This document shows, in pieces, positions 23,331 to 36,000 of a stretch of DNA of 64,000 bases. Each line of letters starts with the position of its first letter. Position 1 is the stretch's first letter. The stretch is taken from NCBI GenBank assembly GCA_009809945.1, contig WTPW01000012.1:717351-781350 (forward strand), written 5' to 3'. The position numbers and the translations under genes are program-made. The stretch is from Gigaspora margarita. Taxonomy: Eukaryota > Glomeromycota > Glomeromycetes > Diversisporales > Gigasporaceae. Under the pieces are notes generated by a model. That model made no database searches. It had not been told where the DNA came from and saw only the letters and a list, made by a program, of their open reading frames with translations.

Positions 23331-24657
23331 CATTAGAAATAGCTTCAATAAAACTGTCTACAGTGGCTTTTGCCCATGTTCCCTCGTCCATTTTGTTTCC
23401 TCGTCTATGATTTTGCAATTGTGCATTGTGTTGTAATTTAAAACTGCAGAATCGTCTTATAAGTTCATAAGTTGAAGTTATATCAAAAATATAGATTTTT
23501 CGTAATTTAAACCTTACATTTGAAGAAAAAGATTACTAGCCACAATAATTAGATCATTCGTAACATCAATTGATGGAGCTTCTTTATTCTTAGCATATTT
23601 CATTAAAAATTCTTCTGTTTCAGTTGAAAAGGTTGTTTCTCTATTTTGCTTAATTCATCGTATTTTTCATCAAACTTTGATCGAAAATAATCATGAAATT
23701 GTCGGAATGTCCCAAACTTTCAAGGTCAATTACATTAATAGAATCTTTAAATGCTTCATATATCATTTCGTGATCGCTTGTTTTATTAGGAAATTTTTAA
23801 AAGCAAATTATTTTTAAATTTTTAAAAATTAGAATTTTTTCACAGCTAATTTCTAATAAATATTAACTTCAAAAAAATTTGGATTTCTTTTGAAGCGCCA
23901 TACACCTTAAACCTACCATAAATTCGTTTTAAGAGCATTTAAAAATACTACGTTTCTTGATTTTCATTTATATAAGAAATATTACTCATAATTTGATATA
24001 CAGATTGTGAAAAAGCAATAACATTTTTCGTATTTGAGAAAAATTTTTGAATTTCTTCTGAACCGCCTTCTTCTGGTGGACGTTTTTCATTCTTATAAAT
24101 AAATAAATAATTAATATATATTTTGTACATTAATAAATACAAAAACAAATTAAAAATAATTTACTATGATGGATAGGAAATATCAAAATTTTCTTTAATG
24201 CAAGCACATGTCATTAGATAGCACTAGAACTAAGATTCCCTCTATGCAAACACTTGCCGTTAAGCAGCGGTGAGTACATTATAAAGAAATAAGATTCCCT
24301 CGATGCAAACACATGCCGTTAAGCAGCGGTGAATAACATTTACTGAATGCAAGCACTTGCTATTAAGCAGCGGTGAATAACATTATGACAAAATCATAAA
24401 TCTTAAATGCAAAAACACATGCTATTAAGCAGCGGTGAATAACATTGCGACAAATCAAAATTCTATGTTGCTGGCACATGCTGCGAGATAAATTAGGATC
24501 TCCTATACTATCATTCTTATATTTATAATGTACCTCAAAACGTTTCATTGCTTCTTCATATTGAACATCTTTCTTTAAAAATATTTGTTTTTGAATATTT
24601 CTTTGATACTCATCAAAAATATCTGACTTTTTTATCGTTTTTAATCTTCCACAAGCC
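23330..24657 (-). pseudogene. Decayed gene of unknown family
   Basis: Minus-strand fragments look coding but shift frame. One begins MACGRLKTIKKSDIFDEYQ at 24657, another reads PPEEGGSEEIQKFFSNT near 24065, and others read EAFKDSINVIDLESLG and FRQFHDYFRSKFDEKYDEL near 23760-23640, then EEFLMKYAKNKEAPSID near 23590. A minisatellite (24197-24475) interrupts it. I recognise no domain. The 3' end abuts the TPR array on the other strand. Confidence 0.45.
24197..24475. repeat. Minisatellite, five to six units
   Basis: Units begin ATGCAAGCACTTGC or ATGCAAACACATGCC and most continue TTAAGCAGCGGTGAATAACA. Starts lie near 24198, 24243, 24303, 24347, 24407 and 24465, so the period alternates between about 60 and 45 bp. 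The GCAGCGGTGA core is unusually GC-rich for its surroundings. Confidence 0.7.
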
Positions 24658-24839
24658 ACTCAAAGGCTGCGTAATGAATAACATCATAACGTTCAGAAAA
24701 TGATCACTAACTCCTTAGGTATAACGAACTCTGAAAAAGGAAATAGTTAATAGGCAAGTAACTTTTTGTTTGGATTTGGATATTCATATAATACAGAAAA
24801 ATAAACACGTAAATACAGAAATGACGGAAGTATTTATTG

Positions 24840-25560
24840 TGATTGGCTAAATTTTGTAGATCACAGTCGGGACGGGTCGAAATAAACAAATTTTTGCTGA
24901 TCCATGGTAAAGCCAGGTGCGTTCACGTGATAAAAAGCCAATCAAATCATAAATTTGATCTTTACGGATCAGCCCGACGAGAGAAAAAAAGTGAAAAACG
25001 CCGAAGATACAAGAAACGAGTGTCTAAACAGTCTAGAAGCATTAATAAAAAATGTCGGGAAGACAATTTTACTTGTAAGAAGACAAGCTCTAACCAGTGT
25101 TATAAATTCAAAAAATTTTTATTGGCGCAAACGCAAAAAAAAAAACGCAAATAAAAAAATTTATACGCGCGTTATATTTACGGGAAGCCCCGATATACGC
25201 GCAAATTTAAATCTATGTGCGCTGCGCCTACTGCGCGGATCCAATTTATATCACTGGCTCTAACCCTAACCCTAACTAATCCTTACCCTAATTTTAATTA
25301 AATAATCAAAAACATATAAACGCACCTGGCTTTAGCCATCCCCAAAATTTAGACTAGCAAATCGTCATTCTGGCTCTAACAAAAAAGTTTCCTCGCACAA
25401 TCTTGGCATATAATGGACTTTCTAACCACGAATATGTACCCAAACCCTAATATAAATTAATTTTTTTTCTCAAAGACTATTGATGCCGGAAGATCATGTG
25501 ACCGGAAAATCAATCCTACGTCCTGTCAATTTCAACCCGACCCGATCATTCTTATATATG
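24840..25560. repeat. Nested inverted-repeat element with CTAACCCTAA stretch
   Basis: Outer inverted sequences (CGGGACGGGTCGAAAT near 24867 and ATTTCAACCCGACCCG near 25530) enclose an inner pair (AGCCAGGTGCGTT near 24913 and AACGCACCTGGCT near 25320). The inside has CTAACCCTAACCCTAA at 25258-25280 and one copy of the dispersed core at 25373-25414. The open frames here (24843-25263) are basic and patternless. I do not call them genes. Exact element ends are not resolved. Confidence 0.5.
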
Positions 25561-25978
25561 GGGGGTTGGGTGTTACACTGGGATCCGTAAATTAAAAACT
25601 TCAATAAATTTTGATTTAATTTAATAAATTTTAGATAAATTTTGACTAAATTTTGATAAATTTTGGAAAATTTCATAAGTTCATTCTTTTGAAGAAATGT
25701 ATTATAAGAACAAAGCTTGTAATTTGATTTTTAATGCAATATAAAAATGATTAGAAAACAAATCGCACTAGTCACATCTCTAGATCACGGTATCAATATT
25801 CTACAAACTAGTCAGGTGCTTATGTCTTAGAAATTATTTAAAATAAGTTTTCAGTAATTATAAATCAAACCAGTGGTGTTCAACACCAGTAATGTATGTA
25901 TGGCATAACACAAAAGTTTGCAAGTCACTCAGATTATATTCCTATTAATTTTATGCTCGTAAAATTAATAGCCGAATG

Positions 25979-27442
25979 CGCCAGGCCTACGGCAGGGACA
26001 CGTAAAAATTGTGAAAACATTAGAAAACAATAAAACACAATTTTTATCGAATATCATATTATAAAACAATTTTTGCTCTTATTTATGCATGGTACAAAAA
26101 TTCGCAAATTTAATTGGTTAACTATTTTAATTCACCAATCATTTATTTGTGTAATTTCACGTGCAAAAAACATTGTGATAGTGATTTATTATGTAATGTC
26201 TTTAAAAATTCATAGGTAAATATACCTATGAATTAATCAGTGTAGGGTTCTAGGTGTAATTTTTCTACGTTCCCAAAACCCCTTCCCAAACCTTAATTCT
26301 AACCCTAACGTGAAAATTGTGTTAAAAATTATATATATAAAACTTAGAAAAATCTATAAACATAATAAAAAAAATATTATAGGTGCCAAACCATTATAGA
26401 TACGTTTTATAATAAATGCGCTAAATAATAAATATGATAAAAATAAACACTTTTGTAATTGAATTAGAATAAATTTTATATCGCAATAAAAAACATTTTT
26501 TGCTATTACCCAAAACATTTTTTCCTGTTACTCAAAACAATTTTTACGGGTCCCTGGCCTACGGACACGTACCGATCACGTGATTTTATACGTACCGATT
26601 ATCACGTGATATAAAGCTATCGAAGTAAAATTTTTCTTAACTATTGACAAATTTTCTCCACAAATATCCAATATAATTGATGAAAATTTTTTTAAAATAG
26701 ATTCTGCGATTTAGTAGAATTTATTTAAAAAATTTTCATCAAATTCAATTAGATAGTTATCGAGAAATTTTCGTTCAAAGTTTGGAAAAATTTTCAACTT
26801 CTCGCAAAAATACAAAAATAGCCGCGGCAGAAAATTTTTCCAAACTTTAAATGAAATTTTCCTGACAACTACTTGATAGAATTTCATAAAAATTTTTAAA
26901 ATAGATTTTACGATAAGTAGAATTCATTAAAAAAAATTTTCATCGAATTCTATCAAGTGGTTTTCGAGAACTTTTCATTCAAAGTTTAGAAAATTTTCTG
27001 CCGCAGCTATTAAGGGCGTTGAAAACTTTCCCAAACTTTGAATAAAAACTTCTCGACAACTATCCATTAGAATTTGTTAAAAAATTTTTTTAAATGAATT
27101 CTACTAATTCTTAGGATTGATTTAAAAAAACGTTTCATCAAATTCATTGAAGTTATTAAGAAATTTTCGCTTAAAGTTTAAAAAATTTCGCCGCGGCTGT
27201 ATATTGAAAAATCTTCCAAACTTTGAACGAACATTTCTTGACAACTATCTGATTGAATTCGATGAAAATTTTTTTAAATAAATTCTACTAATTTGCAGAA
27301 TCTATTTAAAAAAAAATTTCATCGAATCTATTGGATAGTTGACAAGAAAATTTGTCCAAAATTAAGAGAAATTTTACCTCGAGAACGTGATCGTCGGTAC
27401 GTGTAAAAATCACGTGATTGGTACGTGTCCGTAGACCTGGCG
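25979..27442. mobile_element. MULE-like non-autonomous element with 9-bp target duplication
   Basis: Inverted termini of about 60 bp (start CGCCAGGCCTACGGACACG once the nested element is removed) contain ATCACGTGAT sites. A perfect 9-bp duplication AGCCGAATG (25970-25978, 27443-27451) flanks the element. The interior (about 26640-27370) consists of palindromic units of roughly 180-200 bp, each with TTCATCGAATTC-like arms, a GAGAAATTTTCGTTCAAAG-like stretch and a GCCGCGGC-like centre. A 564-bp hAT-like element is nested at 25993-26556, 14 bp from the left end. Nine-base duplication and long termini fit Mutator-like elements. No transposase is present. Confidence 0.8.
25993..26556. mobile_element. 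hAT-like element nested in the MULE-like element
   Basis: Ends CAGGGACACGTAAAAATTGT and ACAATTTTTACGGGTCCCTG are inverted repeats with one mismatch. A perfect 8-bp duplication GCCTACGG flanks them (25985-25992, 26557-26564). The duplication lies inside the terminal repeat of the host MULE-like element, so the order of events is clear. A short CTAACCCTAAC stretch occurs inside. There is no coding capacity. Confidence 0.88.
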
Positions 27443-27462
27443 AGCCGAATGCGGGTGGGTGG

Positions 27463-30400
27463 TAGGGATACCGCGGATCTGCGATAGCATAATATGCGCA
27501 TAAATTTAATTTTATCGCAATAGCATATGCGAAAGCATATTCGCATATTAGTACTATTTTTACATAATTAATAGAGCATAATCTGCGCATAAAATAGTAT
27601 GGTTTTAATACTAATATAACAGAAGAAGGGGCAAGTGTAAAACCTGAATTATGAGCTAATTAAACTTGTTATAATCAGGTTAGAATGAAACTTGCATCAA
27701 GTTTAAGATTGTATGTACGTATAATTAACTCAAAAAGCATCGTTCACATAAAATACATTGTTAATTGCATGCATCTGGCTAATAGTGTCAGGTATTAAAC
27801 TTCATCTGATTTTTTATTGAGAATGAACAGCGTATATCAGTGCAATTAATTGATAAACTAATTGATAAACTGAGACGGGACATGTTCCCAGAAATAACGA
27901 TTATCATCGCATTGCATATTACCATCATCAGCTGAATTCATGCTGTATGGCATCAAGCCAGGTTGCATAAACCTGATATGAAGCTTTAAAAATTATAGGA
28001 TTCAGCACGAATTAAAGAGTTTGTGCGTGAATTTCATTTGTATTTGGTGCAGTGCTACGTATTCTTGCCCGTATTAGCTATTCTTATATTTAACAAATAG
28101 AGCTTTTAATTAGTAATTATCTAATTAGTTCTAGAATGAAAAGCTAATTAAATCGTAACTGCTTATCTGAATGCATGTGCTTTTTCATGTGAGATCAGTG
28201 CCCGGTTGACAAATTAATACTGGTTTTGGTTGGTATTTTGGTCTGCGCAATCTAACAGGATCATTTCTAGCATATTCCTGCATTGCTATCTTTTCATAAA
28301 TCTAGCTGAAAGAATAAATATGTAAAAATCTAGATATCTTATTACGAGAAATGAATAATCGAAGAGAAAAAAAAATTTATATAATACATTGTCAGGTAAA
28401 AGCTCGTGAATTTTTTTGTTAATCATGTTGTAAAGTAGATAAAAAAGGTAAATTATGAAATCTGAGATTAGAGTTAGATGCTTTAGTTTCGCAATAAAAA
28501 AAATAGAATAAAATAGAATAAAACAAAAATTATGTAATATAAATTTAATGTTAAGTAAAACCGTATGAACTAATATAATAAAGATCAAATTTCTTATTCA
28601 TAATAATATTATAAAAGAATGTCTTTTTATTCTTTTTTTTTTGCAAATTTTAATCATGGTTTCTCCTAATGAGCGTAGAGTTGAAAATGCGGAATACAAA
28701 AAAAATTTTTATGTAGATGGCCAGAAACTATTTTGTACGTTCTGTCAACATGTCGTGGATCACACAAAAAAATCGACATTGGACACGCATTTAAAATCTG
28801 AAAAACATAAAACTAATGTTAATAAAGCTGAAAAATTAAAATTAACCCGCCAAACAACTCTTGATACAGCTGTGATAAATTCAAATGAACGAGAACTTAT
28901 TAATATTGCTTTAGTTAATGCATTTACTAAAGCTGATATTCCTTTGCATAAAGTTGATAAGCTTAGAGATTTTTTTTTAGAGTATTGCAGAAACGGTAAA
29001 TTATTTATATTTAATACATACTTATTTATATATTAAAATTAATTTAATTTTATTTAGGTGGCGCTATTGCATGTTCAGATCAACTTCGTGCTAAATATTT
29101 ACCAAACGTATTTGAAATGGAGGTTTTAAAATTACACGATATTTTAAGAAATAAACGAATTTCTGTTATCGTAGATGAAACTACAGATACATGCAGCAGG
29201 GCAGTTACTAATATATTATTTTGTTTTAATAACCAAACCAAACTTGTTAAAACTGAGTTTATTAATACTGTGGATAGTACATCAATTGCCCAATTAGTTA
29301 TAAAAACATTACAATTTTATAATATTTTATTTGAAAATCTTGTTTTTTTTATTACCGATAATGCTGCATATATGATAAAAGCTTTTCAAATTATATCACC
29401 ATTAATTCCACAATTAAGGCATAATCGTTGTTTAGCCCATATTTTAAATTTGGTTGGAGAGACATGGGTTCAATATAAAAATTTTCATTTTTTAGTTAAT
29501 ATTGCTAAAAATATCAAAACATCATTTGTTCAATGCCCAGCTCGTAAAAGGCGTTGGATTGGTTTTTTAAAATCAAATCCAGATTTATTAGATAATAATA
29601 ATCAAATTACTTTACCTCCCTTACCCGTTAAAACACGATGGAATAGTTGGTTTAAATTTATTTTCTGGATTAATCAAAACCTTAACCAATTACGTCTATT
29701 TTTTATTAAGGAGGAGCAAATTAATAATGAAAGTCAAGCAATTCAAGAATTAATGACTGTTTTTAACAACCATACGAATATGTTTATTTTTGAAGTTTTA
29801 GCTATATTTATATCATTTAATGCTAAATGGTTAGTATTACTGCTTTATTTATAAAAAATTAATCTAACCGCATTTTATTTTAGTCTTGTAGAGGACCTTG
29901 AATTTTTTGAAATTAGAAAAACACCTGTTGCGCCATTTGTAACACAAAGGCTATCACATCTTGAAGCTTCATTACAATCAGGCATTCTCGAACCTCCTAT
30001 TAGTCAAGAAATGAAATCTAAATTTGAAGATAATAATTTTGAGATGGAATCATATATTACAATGTTCCGTGAGGCATATCAATTGGCATTTAATAAATTC
30101 AAAAAACATATCGATCAACATCCTGCATTATCTTTATTTAAAGCAATTCAATGCTTTGATCCACGGTTTATTCATATTCAACAAAGTCGTCATAATATTT
30201 CTTTATATTCAGAAATTCCTGAATTTAAATTACCAAATAATCAAATTATTCAAGAGTGGGGGATTTACTGCGGATTAAATGAAGATTTTTCTAATACAGA
30301 AAATTTTGATTTAGATATTTATTGGAAAGAAAAAACCCGAAGCTTGCCCAATTTATCGAACCTCGCATTAGATTATATTTGGCTCCCTGTATCAGGCGTA

Positions 30401-31160
30401 GATGTAGAACGAAGCTTTTCCACATATAAGAACATTCTTGATGATAAGCGGCATTTACTTTCTGAAGCATCCATTGCAGCATTAAATTTTATGTACTTCA
30501 ATAACAATACGGAAGAATAGTTCAAAAACGGAAAATAAATACAATGATATTCTGTGAGTATAAACCGTTATTACCTATAAATTATTATTTCTAGCTATAT
30601 TTTGCTTTTATAATCTAAGTACATTCACATATTTGTTTAATAACATTTTAGCGAATTAGTTTTTTTTTTTAAAAAAAATTATATATATTGATATAATTTT
30701 TTATTTTATTGTATATCTTATTATTTTTTTGAAACGGATTAGCATTTGTTGAAATAGTATTAATAAATTAGATGTTTATTATCTTGTATTTTGTGTTCGC
30801 ATATTTCTACTTGTGCTTAGGCATAAAAACTTACTGTAATCTTATAAAAGTTTGTGGCAAGTTTTGTTAACTTATTTTTATGCAATTTCGAACATATGAT
30901 GTATCGGTATAGTTTCTAAGATCGAATATGTAGCAATAGAGGTCTTTATTAATGCTAGTGCTTTAGTAATAAAATTACATAAAATATGCATTATAAGGTT
31001 ACAATTTTCACAATATAACCCACCTGTGTAATCGCATATTTCTACCAAATTCGCATAATTTACAGCATAATTCTATCAAATTTATCGCATAATTCGCATA
31101 AATCGATTCACAAAGCAGGCAGAATTTGGGGTCTGTCGCAGCAGAAAATTCGGATCCCTA
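27463..31160 (+). mobile_element. Candidate autonomous hAT element around the intact transposase
   Basis: TAGGGATACCG at 27463 and CGGATCCCTA ending at 31160 are inverted and resemble hAT (Ac-like) termini. Both subterminal regions are rich in a TATGCG/CGCATA motif: 27488-27550 on the left and 31035-31105 on the right. GTGGGTGG precedes the left end (27455-27462) and recurs 4 bp beyond the right end (31165-31172), an imperfect candidate duplication. The element would be about 3.7 kb and contains the gene at 28656-30520. Confidence 0.55.
28656..30520 (+). CDS. hAT-superfamily transposase, intact
   Basis: Exons 28656-28995, 29058-29829 and 29884-30520 join in phase to 583 codons. A zinc finger of BED/CGGBP1-like spacing lies at Cys27-x2-Cys30..His45-x5-His51. 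The RNase-H-like core has acidic candidates Asp153 (VIVDETTD) and Asp214 (FFITDNA), then CLAHILNLVGE and TRWNSW blocks. The C-terminus holds the hAT dimerisation region (YIWLPVSGVDVERSFSTY, NILDDKRHLL). The start is the ATG at 28656; the frame upstream opens only on TTG. There are no stops or frameshifts, so it may still be active. It would cut and paste its own element and possibly MITEs with matching ends. Confidence 0.88.
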
Positions 31161-33082
31161 CCCAGTGGGTGGCTTGTTGATCACGGGACCCAATTTTTTG
31201 TGACATTTAATGTATATGAAAATTTGAAGTCTCTATTTAAATATACTAAATTTACTAAAATCTACAAATACCGAATCTAATTTAATTTTTTTTTTTTGCC
31301 CAGAAAACTGTATTTACGCAGCTAATAACTTGTTTATCTGACAGCGAATTTAATATGTCATTCTGGGCCCTTCGGGGCCCATAAATGACCCATATTAAAT
31401 TTCACAATGATTACAATGATTACTATATCTGAACTAGTAATGTCGTAATTTAATAATTTTGACAATTAATAATTAGCATTTTAGTCTCTCATCTTTTGTA
31501 ATTCATCGTATCTAGATTACGGTTTCGAGCAAAACAAATATTAAAGCGGGTTAATATTTCCCATTACATGGTGATTTGCGATCATTCACACCTTTTTTAT
31601 GGAAATTATTAAAGTAGAATTACAGAATTTAGAAAATTGAGTTTCAGGATTAAACTTGTAATTGAATTTATGCATACCAAATTTCAACTAAACTAATATC
31701 GATATATTCAAAACTCCAACCCTTAACTAGTAATTATGACATATAAATCCAGTATACACTTTCTTTTTAAGATTAGAAATTTTGCGCCACTTAGAAACCG
31801 GTAAATATATGTCATGAGAACTGTGCTCTTAATATCAACGTATAACCCAATTAGCTTTAAGATTTTGTTCTCCAATCAGCTTTAAGATTTTGCTTTCGAT
31901 TTATTCATAAAACCATACACTTTGTATTTCATACGTTCCTGGTATAACTCACATAACCTGATCAAAATATTTATTACGGCTATTACAATTATAACCATTG
32001 AATCTATTGCTATTACAATCGTTACACCTATTACAACAATTACACCTATTGCAGCTATTACGACTATTGCACCTATTACGGCAAAAAATTACAACCTTCG
32101 AATAAAAGGTTGCAACTTTACAACCCCGTCAAACCTATTACGGCAGGCAACCTTATTTTTCATCCTACTAACACAGCCATCTCTTTATTACTTTTAGTCT
32201 TCCAATTTGGTGTCCCAAACAAAGATGAACTACACATGATTTTTCACTACAACATTATTCTGTTTTTTCTGCCGAGCAAATATAATTGCGCCAAAAACAG
32301 AATTCTGTCCAAATTCTATTATCGCAGATTTTTAAACATCAATTGAAATAGTAATTTAGTGTAATCTCGGCATGAAATAACTCATACAGGGACGTCCCCA
32401 AAATTCCGGGTCGGAATACTTCGGAGTAAAACGGAATTATGGTCGGCTGGATCGGAATTGATCAATTTTGCCCCAAGATCATAAAAAATTTTACTAATAA
32501 ATCATTCATTAAGTAACAAATGCCCAGCTGATAATTTTGCTATAGAACCTGCTAACAACTTGGGCTAAACGCCGACATAGATCCGACGCATCCAACCCGG
32601 AATTTCGCATGAAATAGTAATTTAGTGTAATCTCATATGATTTGGCTGAAGATCATTAGTACTTGGACCTTAGAATATTCATAACCGGACCTCGTAATGT
32701 AGTAATGAGGAATGGTAATTATCCGGATGGATACTTGTGTATTCAACTTAATCTAACATAATTCTTCGAACATGCCGTTAGATTGACTTAGCTGGAACAA
32801 TTATTATGTTTAAAAATTTGTATTCAAAATTGCATTTATGTAAATCTAATTTATGGGAACTTGAGCAAATCGTGGTAAACACCCTACATAAGGTCACACA
32901 AAATAAAGTTTTATAATTTAATCCGTCAAATTTTGAAACCTTTCAGAAAGTTTTTATAAGTTGTTATAAAATTAAAAAACGGCATAATTTTTTCATATTT
33001 GCTTCGTCTAATAGTGTTCTACGATTTCTAAAAGAAGCATTACGCATAATTATGGGGTTCTGGCAAAAATTTACTGCGCGGA
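31161..33082. other. Intergenic with a GC hairpin and a 12-bp imperfect repeat
   Basis: A strong hairpin with GGGCCC arms around TTCG lies at 31349-31403 and its arms extend through AATTTAATATG. At 31975-32160 units of the type CTATTACACCTATTGCA repeat imperfectly. The sequence GAAATAGTAATTTAGTG is duplicated at 32345 and 32609, around a stretch with inverted AATTCCGGGT/ACCCGGAATT. No gene is recognised. Confidence 0.45.
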
Positions 33083-36000
33083 TCATCCGCCCTGGCTAAT
33101 TCCATCTTCCGCATCTTCTGCATCTTCTGCATCTTCTACATCTTCTCCTTTCGCTTTTTGTTGTTTAGCATACGCCAATTGCTCTTGCATCATTTGATAT
33201 ACATATTTCCCAATATGTTCTACGTCAGCTATTTCGTATGGTTCACCATGATCATTAACCTATTAATAATTAAATGTTATACAGTATTTAATAGTCGTCA
33301 GATTATCAAATATTAAAAGAAAAAATTTTTTATGTACATCTCTCTTAGAAGGCCACATCTCGTTAATTTTCAGATTCAATTTAGTAGGACGTTTTAACAG
33401 TTCGTCGAATGTCGGTGTCAATTCGTAGCAGTTTTTAAATAAAGCGAGACGACAAAAAACATATAATCCCAATCGAGCACGAGACATTGCCACAATAAGA
33501 CGTCTTACATCTCGAATATGTCCAACAGACTTTGTTCGTACCAAAGATAAGAGAATATCTATACCAAAGATATATATAGAATTAATAATACAATAGTATT
33601 GTGAAATTACTAAATGGTAATTAAGTGAATGCTTACAGTCGTTCTGCTGTCCTTGAAATTTATCAACGGTGGTTACTTTAGCTGGACGACCAAATAAAGG
33701 ATTCCAAGAACACCGTTGCTTTAATACGTCTCTTATTAAAGCTTTTTGTCCATTATACGTGGTCAAAATAGAAATTTTATCAGACGAATACCTTTTATAA
33801 ATAATACTTATTAAGGCAAGACAATGGAAAATATGTATAACACGAATATAAGCAAACATATATAATACCCTAACAATCGCATATATTGGTACACCGCAAC
33901 AATAAATTCCGCTTCGCCAAGATTCTAGCAAGGATTTGAGTTAATAAATTAAAAAAAAATACAATCATGATAACATCAACATTTAAGAATACATACCTGA
34001 TAGAAATATGGAACGGGTTCGGTTTCACCTTTGCCCATATAATTGTCGACATTTATCACTTGATAATCGTAGGTAAAACTTTGTAGATAAAACGTGAAAG
34101 ATGTCAAATTACGAAATATAAAATTTAGGATAAGTTATAAAAAATGATCATACCCAGAATTTGCACATTTATATTCTTCCTGTTCAGTAACTGACGGTAG
34201 ATCTCCCAAATTTTTATATCGCCAATTATACAATTTTGCGATTGATGGTCGTGAACGACCCTGAATTTATTTATATGCAATGATTTAAAATTCAAGGAAA
34301 AAAAAAAATTTTTTTTCTGAATTACTAAAAATTTATACCTGTGCATCTAAATCAATAGTAGGAACTCCGAGTCTGACAAATCGAGTAAATAAACTCTGTT
34401 CCATATTACCATATTGCTGGAATGCCATATTTTTCACAACAGGAGGTAATTGATTATGATCTCCAATCATCACTACTCTCTTTAATCTGCTTCGACCATC
34501 TTCAGTTTCTTGTAAAAGTAAAGGAATAAAAGTCTCCACTTCTAATATTTGGGCTGCTTCTTCCATCACGACATTGTCATACTTGAATGCCAACAAAGAT
34601 AACTCACGTCGCTATAATTTCATAAACATTAATTTACGTTAACTTTTTTTTTCCAAGCATTAACACATTGCCTCCCAAAATGTTTTCCGACCACTTTGAT
34701 TTCTAGGAACTAAAAAAGTCTATAAACTTTATACCTTATGATTAAACTTATGATGATTTTCAGCACCGATAGTCGAAAACTTTTTAGGAGATAAAAAATT
34801 ATCTACTCGCCTTGAGTGCTGCATGCGTACAAGTCATTGCAATTATTTTTGCTTCCTTAGTTAACAAATAATTGGCTCTATCATAACTTGTTCGCAACAA
34901 TTCGAATCCACGAATTTCTTCAAGCTCTGTAAAAATTTTTTCAATATGTCGAAAGCATCCTTCAGCAATCTCTAGCGTTTCAGCATAATCAGCATCTTCT
35001 GGGAAAAGTGGTTGTGGAGCATTGTAAAAGTAATTACTAAAAGGAAATTCATTTCTTATTATCTCTACTCCGACATTGCCATTCTCCAATCCTTGTCTAC
35101 ATTTATCTATATAAGGCTCCCATCTTGATAAAACGTGATACAAATAAAAGTACCCAGCAGTTTCACATGTATATCCATGTTCACCACCAATTTCTAATGA
35201 CTGAGAAAGACGGTCAACTTCAGAAAGCAGAGTAAGTCGCTTCTCCTGTAAATAATATAAAGAAATAATTTAAAATTTGTGTATGTAACAATATTGATAA
35301 AGTCGAGAAAGATGAATGTACCAAAAATGAGTTAACACGACCATATTTGCTAAAACTCAACTCAGTATTTAATTCTTCTTCACCATGACCTAAACGAAGT
35401 AAATGACGCTCGTCGACATCTGAATATAAATCAATATGAAATGATTTTGATTTTAAATACACATTAAAAATGCGATACATTTATAATTAAGACCATTTTA
35501 ATTACCGAGTGCCATTATCTTTTCAAACAATTGATTCAAAGCTTGATTGCTATGAGTAACTAGCAATGTGTGCTGATCAGGAAAATTATGGTAAAGATTG
35601 GCAATAATTTGAACGGCCACATCTGTTTTGCCGGTACCCGGTGGACCGACTATCAATGTTAAGCCTGGATTTGTTCCTGACTTAATTGCTTCCACTATAG
35701 TTAAAGGTAATAACGCTTTTAGAAACATGTTATAAGAAACTATCGTTTATTTAATATTGATTCTTACCCTGAGCTGGAGTAAACCTTATTGTATTTTTCT
35801 TTGGAAGATTGAAGGGGTAAGGCCCCATATTTGGTATGCTGTATGTACGTACCATGATCGTATTTTCATCTTGTTTTGGATCAGTTGAATTGTTAGCATT
35901 CGAAGATTCGGGAAATTGAAGAACATATGGAGGAGAAAATGGCGCTTCGTAACCCTCCATTGGAACTATTTTCTTTTATATTATTTGTTATTAAATAATT

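Noticed and set aside
24197..24475. CRISPR-like array of spaced repeats
   Set aside because: Units are longer than CRISPR repeats, spacers are not unique, the period is irregular, and the genome is eukaryotic. It is a minisatellite.
24843..25263. Two overlapping basic open frames of about 100 codons
   Set aside because: They lie in a nested inverted-repeat element, overlap in different frames, and show no domain or splice pattern.
35498..35728. Start of a separate P-loop gene at MFLKALLP
   Set aside because: The Met and following residues are intronic. The true AQR exon begins at 35694 and joins in phase with the exon ending at 35768.
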